Assembly (NCBI GenBank): GCA_002336915.1
Contig: DDET01000019.1
Location: forward strand, 1 to 49,664
DNA from: Bacteroidetes bacterium UBA1947
GTDB lineage: Bacteria > Bacteroidota > Bacteroidia > Chitinophagales > Chitinophagaceae
Direction of reading: 5' to 3'
Length of the DNA stretch: 49,664 nucleotides
How positions within the stretch are numbered: the first letter of the stretch is position 1; each line of letters starts with the position of its first letter. The notes beneath the pieces were generated by a model. It was given only the letters and a program-made list of their open reading frames with translations, did no database searches and was not told the origin of the DNA. Shown here one piece after another: positions 42,048-49,664 of the stretch. The position numbers and the translations under genes are program-made.

Positions 42048-42455
42048 GTGCCATACCGAAGGCGTTAGAAGACTTATCCACATCTTTTCGCATACCCTTG
42101 CGCTTTTCATTGCTCCTTTTTACTTTTGTTATATCAATTTCACCTTTCAAACTTTACTATGAAATCTTTTGTATCATCTCCTTGCGTCCATTATGCCGTG
42201 CATCTTCATCGATAGCGTCAGCCAGCTCATTCACCTTTCAACATTATTCCATTTTATCACTATTTAAAATCTATCAAATGCCGCTATTCACTATTTTTCG
42301 CGTCTGCATGTCGCCGGTATTTGCCCGTTTACGACGAGGCATCAGTTAAATAATTTTCACGTCTTCTTTTACCGCTAAGGAAATAACAGCATTTCCCCAA
42401 GGGGGAAACTATTTACTCAACATCGCTTTTTTAACCTTTAAAAAACCATAAACAA
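42048..42455. other. 400-base intergenic region upstream of the S74-domain gene
   Basis: No convincing protein gene. It contains a perfect TTATCCACA (42074-42082, DnaA-box sequence, possibly chance), a strong promoter at 42098-42128, an AT-rich middle, and a hairpin TTTCCCC (42392-42398) / GGGGAAA (42402-42408) 48 bases before the next ATG. An 83-codon frame at 42098-42349 lacks any protein-like features. Confidence 0.6.
42098..42128 (+). promoter_or_regulatory. Strong Bacteroidota promoter
   Basis: TTG at 42098-42100 and TACTTTTG at 42121-42128 are separated by 20 bases. This matches the -33/-7 pattern with near-ideal spacing. It would give a 320-base leader for the gene at 42456, or drive an unrecognised small RNA. 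Confidence 0.6.
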
Positions 42456-44120
42456 ATGAAAAAGATCCTTTTCACATGCATTGCAGGCATTGCAATGATC
42501 GGCAGTACAACTTCAAATGCACAAAGCTTTTGGGCTGGCACTCCGGCTACAGTTCAAACAACTACAACAGGCAATTGCGGCATAGGCGGCAATTTGGGCA
42601 CAGTTGGCAACTCAGTTGTGGGTGGCAACTTCGGCATCGGACTTACCACAGTTACAGACTCCAGGCTGCACATTAAAAACACGATACATACCAACGTTAC
42701 ACAATTTCAGTCACCGGGCGTAACCGAAGTAAAACTAGAAAGGCTCTACCCCGATAACCAGACCAGTGCATACTTCCAGGATGTAAATTTCTTTGAGATA
42801 TGGAACCAGCCGTATAGTCAATCTTCCGCATTAAAATTTGTTATTACACCAGACATCAAAGTAGGTATTGGCCTTTCCAACCCCGATCATAAACTTGATG
42901 TTAACGGCGATATCAATGCCGCTACCGATATAAGCGCAGGTGGTGATCTCTTAGTTGGTGATGATGCAACAGTTAGTGGCGATGCAACTATTAGTGGCAC
43001 TGCTACAGTAAGCACCCTGGCCAATGCAGGTGGTGGCAGGCTCGTAATTGCAAACGGCAGTGGAACGCTGGACGTTGAATATGCGCCGACATTGTCTGTT
43101 TCAAGCAACACCTTGCATTTAACTAACAGCGGTACCATAAATACATCCGTTGCATTACCCACTTGGGCTGACAATTTATCAATATCGGGTAATTCGCTGT
43201 CATTAAAAAGCGGCGCCACTACCTTAAACACTGTTACCATACCCTCAGGAGCAGATAATTTAGGCAATCATATTGCTTCTACGAATTTAAATATGAACTA
43301 TCATGATATCAGCAATGTGTACGATATTTATGGCTTATTCAACATCGGTCGTGACATTAATAATTGCCTGATATTTGATGACGCTTCTTGCACCCACGAC
43401 GTGGCTTACTTTAAGAAAAGTTTAGGTGTCGCAGGTAATGCGGACTGTAATTATGCATTGTACGTAAATGGCAGTATATATACAACAGGCACATACGATG
43501 GCTCCGACAAAAGGTTTAAAAAGGACATAGAAACCGTTAAGGCAATTACCGATGAGCTTTTTAAAGTTCAATCATATTCCTATAAATTCAGGCAAAACGA
43601 ATTCAAAGATCGCAATTTTGACGATCAGCTTCATTTTGGGTTTATTGCACAAGACGTGAAGGAATTGTTTCCCAATCTTGTAAAGGAAGATGGGAAAGGG
43701 TATTACGCGATCAATTATACAGAGTTTATACCACTTCTGCTACAGTCACTAAAGGAAGAAGACCAGAAAGTAAAAGACCTTGAATTAAGGATCCAGACTT
43801 TAGAAAGCAAACTTGGCAGCACAGCACCTACCTATACCGACAATGCAACAAATACAACTGCTAAATCAGTATTGTACCAGAACACACCAAACCCATTCAA
43901 TGTTGAAACGAATATCAAGTACAACATCGTTGGCACTTACAACTCAGCATTTATTGGTGTTTATGATCTTAACGGCAGGCAGCTGCAGCGTATCAATATT
44001 GCCGCAGGCAGCAGCCAGGTTACCGTTAAAGGCCTGGCCTCAGGCATGTACGTTTACAGCCTTATTGTGGATGGTCAACTTATAGACAGCAAGAAAATGG
44101 TAATGCTTGACGACAAATAA
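42456..44120 (+). CDS. Tail-fibre-like secreted protein with S74 autoprocessing domain and T9SS sorting domain
   Basis: The 554-aa protein starts with a signal peptide (MKKILFTCIAGIAMIGSTTSNAQ). A repetitive shaft of the Gly/Asn-rich beta type follows (about 25-340: GIGLSNPDHKLDVNGDINA; DDATVSGDATISGTATVS). A Peptidase_S74/intramolecular chaperone domain (about 349-450) contains GSDKRFKKDIETVK, with Ser350 and Lys355 as the likely catalytic pair, then HFGFIAQDVKELFPNLV and INYTEFIPLLLQSLKEEDQKV leading into a coiled coil. The end is a type A T9SS sorting domain (LYQNTPNPFNVETNIKYNI ... LASGMYVYSLIVDG). S74 domains trimerise phage tail fibres and cut themselves off. A trimeric surface fibre is inferred. 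Confidence 0.9.
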   Translation: MKKILFTCIAGIAMIGSTTSNAQSFWAGTPATVQTTTTGNCGIGGNLGTVGNSVVGGNFGIGLTTVTDSRLHIKNTIHTNVTQFQSPGVTEVKLERLYPDNQTSAYFQDVNFFEIWNQPYSQSSALKFVITPDIKVGIGLSNPDHKLDVNGDINAATDISAGGDLLVGDDATVSGDATISGTATVSTLANAGGGRLVIANGSGTLDVEYAPTLSVSSNTLHLTNSGTINTSVALPTWADNLSISGNSLSLKSGATTLNTVTIPSGADNLGNHIASTNLNMNYHDISNVYDIYGLFNIGRDINNCLIFDDASCTHDVAYFKKSLGVAGNADCNYALYVNGSIYTTGTYDGSDKRFKKDIETVKAITDELFKVQSYSYKFRQNEFKDRNFDDQLHFGFIAQDVKELFPNLVKEDGKGYYAINYTEFIPLLLQSLKEEDQKVKDLELRIQTLESKLGSTAPTYTDNATNTTAKSVLYQNTPNPFNVETNIKYNIVGTYNSAFIGVYDLNGRQLQRINIAAGSSQVTVKGLASGMYVYSLIVDGQLIDSKKMVMLDDK

Positions 44121-44141
44121 TTGTCGTGGTCAAAAAGTACG

Positions 44142-44178
44142 GAAGCTGTCTCTATTTTTTGAGGCAGCTTCTTTTTTT
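44142..44178 (+). terminator. Rho-independent terminator
   Basis: GAAGCTGTCTC (44142-44152) / GAGGCAGCTTC (44161-44171), one G-U pair, followed by seven T. The T-run touches the stop codon of the convergent acetyltransferase gene. Confidence 0.88.
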
Positions 44179-44719
44179 ACCCTTTCCACTCGCTTTTCAG
44201 CAATCCCGTCACTACTACATCTTCCAGCATACCATTGCGGAGGATGCTCTGGCGCAGGATGCCTTCTGTTTTAAAGCCCAGCTTTTCGGCTACTACTGCG
44301 CTGCGGGTATTGGCGGGTACAAAGTGTATCTCCAGCTTGTTGAGGTCAGTCTTTTCGAAGAGGAAGTTGATGAAGCGCCGCATGCCGCGCTGTATGATGC
44401 CCTTGCCCTCGTGTTCCTTATCTATCCAGTAGCCCAGCATGGCCTTGCGCAGCTTGTGGTCCCAGTTGTGCATGCCTATACTGCCTATTATTTGCAGCTT
44501 GCTGAAGAGGCCCAGGGCTATGGCCTCCTGGCTGTTGAGCTGTTGTAATGATTGTTGTATGAACTGTAGCGAGTGCTCCGCTTTGGTAGTAGCGTCCACC
44601 CAGTTGAGCCAGTGGCGCAGGTGCTGCCGCGATGCATCTACCGCACGGAACAGCTCGGGCGCGTCTTCGGGCTGAAAACTGCGCAGCAGCAACTCATCTT
44701 CCAGCAGTATAGATACCAT
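44177..44719 (-). CDS. GNAT N-acetyltransferase (RimJ/RimL type)
   Basis: A 180-aa acetyltransferase: LLLRSFQPEDAPELFRAV at the N-terminus, then IIGSIGMHNWDHKLRKAMLGYWID, the acetyl-CoA loop EHEGKGIIQRGMRRFINFLF, and LEIHFVPANTRSAVVAEKLGFKTEGILR. The pattern is that of RimL-like enzymes acting on N-terminal or small-molecule amino groups; the substrate is unknown. I chose ATG 44719 (MVSILLEDELLLRS). The frame also opens at TTG 44776, which directly abuts the purH stop, so a start coupled to purH cannot be excluded. Confidence 0.87.
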   Translation of the reverse strand: MVSILLEDELLLRSFQPEDAPELFRAVDASRQHLRHWLNWVDATTKAEHSLQFIQQSLQQLNSQEAIALGLFSKLQIIGSIGMHNWDHKLRKAMLGYWIDKEHEGKGIIQRGMRRFINFLFEKTDLNKLEIHFVPANTRSAVVAEKLGFKTEGILRQSILRNGMLEDVVVTGLLKSEWKG

Positions 44720-44776
44720 CGCGTTATCAATTTTGCTCTTAACGCGTCTGACCGCAGAAAAGCGGTACTGACGCAA

Positions 44777-46291
44777 CTAATGCTTAAAGTGCCTCAGCCC
44801 GGTCATCACCATGGCCATGTTATGGGCCTTGCAATATTCAATGCTGTCATTGTCACGTACCGATCCTCCGGGTTGTATCACTGCGGTTATGCCTGCTTCA
44901 TCTGCCATCTGCACACAGTCGCTGAAGGGGAAGAAAGCATCAGATGCCAGGACCGCGCCCTGTAATGAAAAGCCGAACTGGCCTGCCTTTACAACAGCCT
45001 GCCTCAGCGCATCTACACGACTTGTTTGCCCGCAGCCCTTACCTACCAGTTGCTTATCTTTCACCAGTGCTATAGCATTCGATTTTAGGTGCTTGCACAC
45101 TATATTGGCGAACAACAGGTCGTTCTTCTCCGCATCGGTGCAAGGCCTTGCGCCTACATCGTTCCATGTTTCAAAGTTGGCCTTGTCCGCATCCTGCACC
45201 AGTATACCGTTCAGTATGCGCTTGTATTCCTTCACAGGGTAGAACGCTTCTTTCTGCTGTAATAGTATGCGGTTCTTTTTGCTCTTCAGTGTGGCCAGTG
45301 CATCTTCATCAAATGCAGGCGCTATCAATATCTCGAAGAATAGTTCGTTTATCTTTTCGGCAGCTTCTTTATTAATGGTTTGGTTGGTGATCAGCACACC
45401 GCCAAATGCGCTCTCCGGGTCTCCGGCCAGCGCTGCCGTCCACGCATCCAGTACATTATCGCGCTCTGCTATGCCGCATACATTGGTATGCTTTATCACT
45501 GCAAATGCAGGCTGCTTAAATTCTGCTATTATCTGGCAGGCCGCATCCACATCCACCAGGTTGTTGTACGATAGCTCTTTGCCATTCAGCTTGCTGAACA
45601 GCGCATCAAGATCGCCATAGAAAGCTGCCTTCTGGTGCGGGTTCTCGCCATAGCGTAATGATTGTTTATTGCCAAATGATAATTGAAAATTGTCAGTGTC
45701 CGCAGTACGGTTAAAGTAATCGGCGATGGCCACATCATAGTGCGCGCATTCCGTAAATGCAGCCGCTGCAAACTTGCGGCGCTCTTCCAGCGTGGTTACG
45801 CCATTGGCTTTATTCAGCAGCTCCAGCAGGCCGCTGTATTGCTTGCGGCTGGCCACTATCACCACATCTTTATGGTTCTTGCCCGCAGCGCGTATCAGCG
45901 ATACGCCGCCTATGTCTATCTTCTCAATGATGGTCTTTTCTTCGGTAGTGCTTTTCACCGTCTCCTCGAAGGGGTACAGGTCCACTATCACCAGGTCCAG
46001 CAGGGGTATCTCGTATTCCTTTACATGCTGCTGGTCTTCGGCCAGCTCGCGGCGGGCCAGTATGCCGCCAAACACTTTGGGGTGCAGGGTCTTTACACGG
46101 CCGCCTAATATAGATGGGTAGCTGGTCACATCTTCAACCGCAGTGCAGGGTATGCCCAGCTGTTCTATAAAGGACTGTGTGCCGCCTGTAGAGTATAGTT
46201 TTACCCCCAGCTCGTGCAGCCTGCGGACAACAGGTTCCAGGCCATCCTTATAAAAAACAGATATCAGTGCAGATTGAATAGTACGCTCCAT
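44777..46291 (-). CDS. purH: Bifunctional AICAR formyltransferase / IMP cyclohydrolase
   Basis: The 504-aa enzyme catalyses the last two steps of IMP synthesis. The N-terminal cyclohydrolase (about 1-195) shows LYSTGGTQSF, TSYPSILGGRVKTLHPKVFGGIL, LVIVDLYPFEETV and IDIGGVSLIRAAGKNH. The C-terminal formyltransferase shows SLRYGENPHQKAAFYG, LSYNNLVDVDAACQI, IKHTNVCGIA, GQTSRVDALRQA and SDAFFPFSDCV. I chose ATG 46291 (MERTIQSALIS); the frame extends seven codons to 46312 without family similarity. Length is standard. A candidate promoter lies 51 bases upstream. Confidence 0.97.
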   Translation of the reverse strand: MERTIQSALISVFYKDGLEPVVRRLHELGVKLYSTGGTQSFIEQLGIPCTAVEDVTSYPSILGGRVKTLHPKVFGGILARRELAEDQQHVKEYEIPLLDLVIVDLYPFEETVKSTTEEKTIIEKIDIGGVSLIRAAGKNHKDVVIVASRKQYSGLLELLNKANGVTTLEERRKFAAAAFTECAHYDVAIADYFNRTADTDNFQLSFGNKQSLRYGENPHQKAAFYGDLDALFSKLNGKELSYNNLVDVDAACQIIAEFKQPAFAVIKHTNVCGIAERDNVLDAWTAALAGDPESAFGGVLITNQTINKEAAEKINELFFEILIAPAFDEDALATLKSKKNRILLQQKEAFYPVKEYKRILNGILVQDADKANFETWNDVGARPCTDAEKNDLLFANIVCKHLKSNAIALVKDKQLVGKGCGQTSRVDALRQAVVKAGQFGFSLQGAVLASDAFFPFSDCVQMADEAGITAVIQPGGSVRDNDSIEYCKAHNMAMVMTGLRHFKH

Positions 46292-46341
46292 AATTAATGT
46301 GAAAATGTGCAAATATGCTAATGTGAAAATGCTTTACGCCG

Positions 46342-46374
46342 CGAAGATATTATTAATTGTGCAATGGCTCAAAA
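46342..46374 (-). promoter_or_regulatory. Candidate promoter of purH
   Basis: Minus-strand TTTTG (46374-46370) and TATCTTCG (46349-46342), 20-base spacing, one mismatch to TAnnTTTG. Confidence 0.45.
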
Positions 46375-46391
46375 CCAAAGCTGTTTCAATT

Positions 46392-48446
46392 TTATTCTAA
46401 TATAAATGTTCCGTCCTCCGGCAAATAATGTATTGCTATGGAATGCTTGCCTGCTGCCATTCTCCACTGTTCAAGCTGCTTTTCCGGTACTTGTGGCAGC
46501 ACAACACATTTAGGATGAAAGTTATTGTAAAGCATCTCCGCATCCATTTTTGCCGGCTGGCAGAGCAGGATATAGTCTGCCTTCATGTTCATGTTTGCCG
46601 GCAGTACGGAGTCTTTATATAGCAGCACATTGCTACCGGCAATACTCAATATCTCCGGCGCATCCTGGAGCTCATTTTGCCGCCATGCATGCCAGCCTGT
46701 GTGTGCCGACTTTGTGGCGTAGACTATTTTTTGCATTTGCTTTGCGGAAGTATCTGTAGCGAGCACCGTATACTTTTTACCTTCTAGCAGTTCTGCATGC
46801 ATGCTCTTATCCGTATTATATACCACCAGTTTGAGCTGATGCAAGGCTGTATACTCATCGCTGCAAAAGAGGAACAGCAGCAGGCAGGCTGAGAAAAGGC
46901 TAATGGCCAGCCCGTTCATTTGTTTATTAAGCAGCCAAAGCGCGAGGCTTGCAATGATCACATAAATGAGGAAGAGCTCCGCATTATCTATTTGCAGGTA
47001 ATAGAACGATTCAGGATTGCACTGTTGCAACCAGTGGACAATAGTATTGAAAGTACCCACTAACCAAACACAAGCCATACCCAATAGCTGCGCCAGTACC
47101 GGGATGAATGAACAGGCAATAACCGCGATGCCCAGTATCAATACAAGGCCCATAAAGAAGTACGCAGCAACATTAGCCACGATAAAGAGCAGTGGCAATA
47201 AATGGAAATAATAAACTACTAATGGAGCAACCAATATCTCCGCCGCTAAACTCGCCGCAATGGTTTGCCATAGAACTTTTGTGAGCTTGTTACCCGCACC
47301 GTACAGTTTATAGATAGGTCCGTAAAAAATAATGAGTGATAGCACCGCAATAAACGAGAGCTGGAAGCCTATAGAGTACAGCCACATGGGCTGCGCACAC
47401 AGGAGTATGAATGCAGTAGCAAATAAAGTATTGAGGCTGTTATTGTTCTTTTGGAACATGATACCTATTGCCAGCAGCGAGAACATGATAGCCGCCCTTA
47501 CGGCAGATGGCGGCGCACCTGCCATCATTATATAGAACCATACAAGGGGCAAGGCGATAAAGTATTTGAGCCATTGATATTTTTTATGCCGCAGCCACCA
47601 GAGCAGCCAGCCGATGACAATAAAAAAGATGGCCACATTACCACCCGATATGGCTATGATATGCACAATACCCGTATCGGCAAATGCCTGCCGGGTCTCA
47701 TTGTCCAGGTTTACCTCGTCGCCTATCAGCATGGCCTGTATGAGGCCCGTAGCCTGCTTGTCTTTTATATAGCGGGCCAGCTGCCGCATGCACCAGTCGT
47801 GGCAGCGCTCCGTGAGCGATGCCACGACTGCATTGCCTTTTGCATAGGAAACGATATCTTTTGCAGGCAGCAGTAATTGATAATACAGGTTATTGCGCGC
47901 GCAGTAGCCTGCGTAATTGAACTCAAAGGGGTTGCCTGCATTCTGTATGGGCTTCCATTTGTTGGCCAGCAATATGGTGTCACCTTTGGCGAATGGCAAT
48001 GGTTTATCCTCCTTCAGCACATACACAAAGCCCTCTCCACTCGCAGGACTGATCTGCCCCGGCTCCATAGTGCTGATAGTGCTTACCCTTAGCTTATAAG
48101 TGCTTTCCTTTTCGGCAGGTGTTTCGGTAACGCGTGCTTCAAAAAAATCGGCAGTGTTTATTTTGTGGCCAAACCAGTGCTTGTCGTTACGTATATCGTT
48201 CGAGTAGCAGAGCAGGCAGCCAATGAAGGCAATGCAGAGCTGCGATGTGATAAATGAAAATGCTTTTTGCCTGCGCCAAGTGGCTATGCCGAAAAGAACA
48301 AATAGAACAGCTAGCGAAATAAGAGCAACATACGAAGCGATAGTTAAAAACGGGTAAGCAACAATACCCGCCGCCAAAGGCAGCAGCAGGCGGAAGAAGG
48401 GTGCCCGTTCCCAGAAGTATGCTCTATGTAGCGGCCAGCGTTTCAT
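46392..48446 (-). CDS. comEC: ComEC/Rec2-type DNA-uptake channel protein
   Basis: The 684-aa polytopic membrane protein has two N-terminal helices, an OB-like DUF4131 region (about 95-190: FFEARVTETPAEKESTYKLRV) and the Competence domain (about 225-500) with the family motif GIVHIIAISGGNVAIF followed by many helices and GAPPSAVRAAIMFSL. ComEC moves single-stranded DNA across the inner membrane during transformation. The C-terminal soluble part (about 545-684) is placed like the metallo-beta-lactamase domain of ComEC, but no HxHxDH metal motif is visible, so any nuclease activity is probably lost. The neighbouring genes are not competence-related. Confidence 0.92.
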   Translation of the reverse strand: MKRWPLHRAYFWERAPFFRLLLPLAAGIVAYPFLTIASYVALISLAVLFVLFGIATWRRQKAFSFITSQLCIAFIGCLLCYSNDIRNDKHWFGHKINTADFFEARVTETPAEKESTYKLRVSTISTMEPGQISPASGEGFVYVLKEDKPLPFAKGDTILLANKWKPIQNAGNPFEFNYAGYCARNNLYYQLLLPAKDIVSYAKGNAVVASLTERCHDWCMRQLARYIKDKQATGLIQAMLIGDEVNLDNETRQAFADTGIVHIIAISGGNVAIFFIVIGWLLWWLRHKKYQWLKYFIALPLVWFYIMMAGAPPSAVRAAIMFSLLAIGIMFQKNNNSLNTLFATAFILLCAQPMWLYSIGFQLSFIAVLSLIIFYGPIYKLYGAGNKLTKVLWQTIAASLAAEILVAPLVVYYFHLLPLLFIVANVAAYFFMGLVLILGIAVIACSFIPVLAQLLGMACVWLVGTFNTIVHWLQQCNPESFYYLQIDNAELFLIYVIIASLALWLLNKQMNGLAISLFSACLLLFLFCSDEYTALHQLKLVVYNTDKSMHAELLEGKKYTVLATDTSAKQMQKIVYATKSAHTGWHAWRQNELQDAPEILSIAGSNVLLYKDSVLPANMNMKADYILLCQPAKMDAEMLYNNFHPKCVVLPQVPEKQLEQWRMAAGKHSIAIHYLPEDGTFILE

Positions 48447-48522
48447 AGCAATGAATCAAAATAGGATAATAGTTTTATACATGCAATGTCTACACTCAGC
48501 ATATCTGCGCCCTGATTGAACA

Positions 48523-48580
48523 TTGTCACCCTTCGACGCGGCTCAGGGTGACAAGTCCTTCGATAAACTCAGGATGACAA
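48523..48580. repeat. Tandem intergenic repeat (CTTCGA...CTCAGG.TGACAA units)
   Basis: Two adjacent units share the pattern CTTCGA-N5-CTCAGG(G/A)TGACAA: 48531-48554 and 48558-48580. The first half also forms a perfect hairpin, TTGTCACCCT (48523-48532) / AGGGTGACAA (48545-48554). Such elements are widely dispersed in Bacteroidota and other genomes. The TGACAAGTCC junction is shared with the inverted repeat at 37667-37712. Confidence 0.8.
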
Positions 48581-48589
48581 TTTCATAGA

Positions 48590-49591
48590 TCATCGTTTTT
48601 TCTTTTTGTTGTTGACGCGCATGGAGAATATTTTTTCGCCGATGGAGAATAGTTGGGTGTCTTCGGGGAGGGGGATGCCTTTTTCGCGCATGTAGGCTTT
48701 GATCATCAGGTCGGGATCAGAGAAGTCGGGGGTTTCTTCGTCATCAGTAGTTTCATTGGGCGCAGGTGCATCACTCATCGTCCCGACATCCCCCTGGCCC
48801 GAAACAACATTCGTTGTTTCAGGACCGTCCCCTCCCGCAGAAAGTGCGGGACTTTCCGCCATCAAGGGGGGAATTTCTTCAGATGCCCGATTTTCGGGAA
48901 AATTATTTTCGGGCATTTCGGGCATTTTTGTTTCGGGTGGTTGGGACTGTTCGGATTGGTTTTCAGTTTGTTGTGTGGGATTTTCGTTGTTTTTTTGGAT
49001 GCCCGATTCGTGCCCGATTGGGGGGAAGGGGAGTTCTAGTTGGTTGGGGTTGTAGTCCGGCTCGAGCGAGGCCTCAGCCCGGCCCTCTCCACACGTGGAG
49101 AGGGGGACGCGATTAAGTTCTGAAGGCTGTTCACCGTATTCGATGTCGTAGGGATGGAAGCCTTTTATTTGGGAGCCGTTCAGGAAGGCGCTGCCGTAGT
49201 GGGTGAGGAGTTTTGCGAGATCGTCATTCTGGGGACGGACATAGTCGATGAAGTTCATCATGAACTGGATGTTCTGTCCCTGGGAGGTTTGCTTTTGGAC
49301 TTTGTTGATGCAGTTGGTGAGGCGGTTGATGGTGAGGGACTCGTCTTTTGTTGCGTGCCTCTGGCCTCTTTCCCTTTGGGAGATGTTGTAATTGAGATCG
49401 TCGAGCTGCTCGTAGATGTTTTCGACGAGGACTGAGGGCATGCGGCGGGTGGCGGATTTGAGTTGCTGCCAGTGGCCTTCTTTGATCCAGCGGTAGAGGG
49501 TTTTAGGGTCGATGCCTAGTTGCTGCGCAATTTCCTTTTGGGATTGTTCGGTGTTGAGGAATAGGGATTCTGCTTTTTGCTTTTCGTTCAT
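48590..49591 (-). CDS. HTH protein resembling phage terminase small subunit, with repeat-derived linker
   Basis: The 333-aa protein starts with a helix-turn-helix (SQKEIAQQLGIDPKTLYRWIKEGHWQQL, about 17-45, in two parts) and a helical region to about 125 (MPSVLVENIYEQLDDLNYN, LTINRLTNCINKVQKQT). This resembles small terminase subunits of Bacteroidota prophages or transposon-type HTH proteins. From about 150 to 275 it is low-complexity (Pro, Glu, Gln, Asn) and includes segments translated from palindromic repeat elements. The C-terminus is conserved-looking (DPDLMIKAYMREKGIPLPEDTQLFSIGEKIFSMRV) and ends in KKKKR. No other phage gene is visible in the window; the upstream neighbourhood is outside it. 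Confidence 0.75.
   Translation of the reverse strand: MNEKQKAESLFLNTEQSQKEIAQQLGIDPKTLYRWIKEGHWQQLKSATRRMPSVLVENIYEQLDDLNYNISQRERGQRHATKDESLTINRLTNCINKVQKQTSQGQNIQFMMNFIDYVRPQNDDLAKLLTHYGSAFLNGSQIKGFHPYDIEYGEQPSELNRVPLSTCGEGRAEASLEPDYNPNQLELPFPPIGHESGIQKNNENPTQQTENQSEQSQPPETKMPEMPENNFPENRASEEIPPLMAESPALSAGGDGPETTNVVSGQGDVGTMSDAPAPNETTDDEETPDFSDPDLMIKAYMREKGIPLPEDTQLFSIGEKIFSMRVNNKKKKR
48788..48873. repeat. Nested palindromic element inside the HTH gene
   Basis: Outer arms CCCCCT (48790-48795) / AGGGGG (48865-48870) enclose two hairpins: GAAACAAC (48801-48808) / GTTGTTTC (48813-48820), and CCCGCA (48834-48839) / TGCGGG (48845-48850). The element is read in frame and encodes a Gly/Ser/Pro-rich stretch of the linker. 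Confidence 0.7.
49070..49106. repeat. Dispersed palindromic repeat, copy inside the HTH gene
   Basis: CCCTCTCCAC (49083-49092) / GTGGAGAGGG (49095-49104) lies beside GCCTCAGCCCGG. On the minus strand this reads CCCTCTCC-GGAGAGGG-CCGGGCTGAGGC, the layout of the intergenic copy at 31513-31543. It is translated in frame as part of the linker. Confidence 0.75.
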
Positions 49592-49664
49592 TTTGATAGT
49601 GTTTATTGGACTTTTGATTAAATATTTCAGCTTTCGTAACTCTCCTCTGCTCGTTACTTTCTTT

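Noticed and set aside
42074..42082. A lone perfect DnaA box, TTATCCACA
   Set aside because: A single 9-mer is expected by chance about once in this much sequence on two strands.
42098..42349. An 83-codon frame in the gap before the S74 gene
   Set aside because: It begins upstream of the predicted transcription start and has a low-complexity Ser/Phe/Ile composition with no recognisable signal or domain.
1..49664. CRISPR array, tRNA genes, insertion sequence or integrase
   Set aside because: I looked for spaced identical repeats, cloverleaf-like sequences and transposase motifs and found none. The repeats present are short palindromes or tandem units.

Overview
The window is a chromosomal segment from a member of the Bacteroidota, most likely of the Chitinophagaceae/Sphingobacteriales type. 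This rests on four observations. Several secreted proteins end in type IX secretion (T9SS) C-terminal sorting domains. Many genes are preceded by the Bacteroidota -7 promoter element TAnnTTTG. A Bacteroidota-type RNA polymerase omega subunit, a DUF4290 protein and a Cys-to-Asp MurA are present. Dispersed palindromic intergenic repeats of a Bacteroidota style also occur. I see no tRNA, rRNA, CRISPR array, insertion sequence or integrase.

Layout. 1-2960: the end of one T9SS cargo gene and a complete 787-aa relative. 2992-4116 (-): mqnC of the futalosine menaquinone pathway. 4213-9746 (-): a compact six-gene operon (methyltransferase, halogenase-like flavoprotein, ketosynthase-like protein, small unknown, ketosynthase, chain-length-factor-like protein) resembling a reduced aryl-polyene/flexirubin locus without a visible acyl carrier protein. 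9879-12278 (-): signal peptidase I and two hypothetical proteins. 12374-12750 (+): a frameshifted glyoxalase-fold gene. 12838-29265 (-): a 13-gene division and cell-wall (dcw) cluster, mraZ-rsmH-ftsL-ftsI-murE-mraY-murD-ftsW-murG-murC-ftsQ-ftsA-ftsZ. Its genes touch or overlap, and it runs from a promoter overlaid by 10-bp-phased repeats (likely MraZ operator) to a strong terminator at 12765-12796.

29553-34319 (mostly +): bamD, rpoZ, a YjjG-like phosphatase, dciA (-), a DUF4290 protein and murA. 34419-37642: a persulfide dioxygenase/rhodanese, a membrane zinc peptidase and a lipoprotein. 37723-40152 (-): a TonB-dependent receptor under a TPP riboswitch, so probably a thiamine(-precursor) transporter. 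40270-44120 (+): two T9SS cargo proteins, one with a thioredoxin domain and one with a tail-fibre-like S74 autoprocessing domain. 44177-48446 (-): a GNAT acetyltransferase, purH and comEC. 48590-49591 (-): an HTH/terminase-small-subunit-like protein whose coding sequence contains dispersed palindromic repeats.

Themes. Envelope construction dominates: precursor synthesis (MurA, C, D, E, MraY, MurG), septal synthesis (FtsW, FtsI), divisome scaffold (FtsZ, A, Q, L), outer-membrane assembly (BamD), protein export (LepB) and T9SS cargo. The points most worth a second look are the two sets of 10-bp-phased TGTGG repeats between mraZ and bamD, the reduced KS/CLF/halogenase operon, the repeat elements read in frame inside the last gene, the S74 + T9SS-CTD protein, and the unusual 200-residue Pro/Ala/Lys tail on FtsQ.
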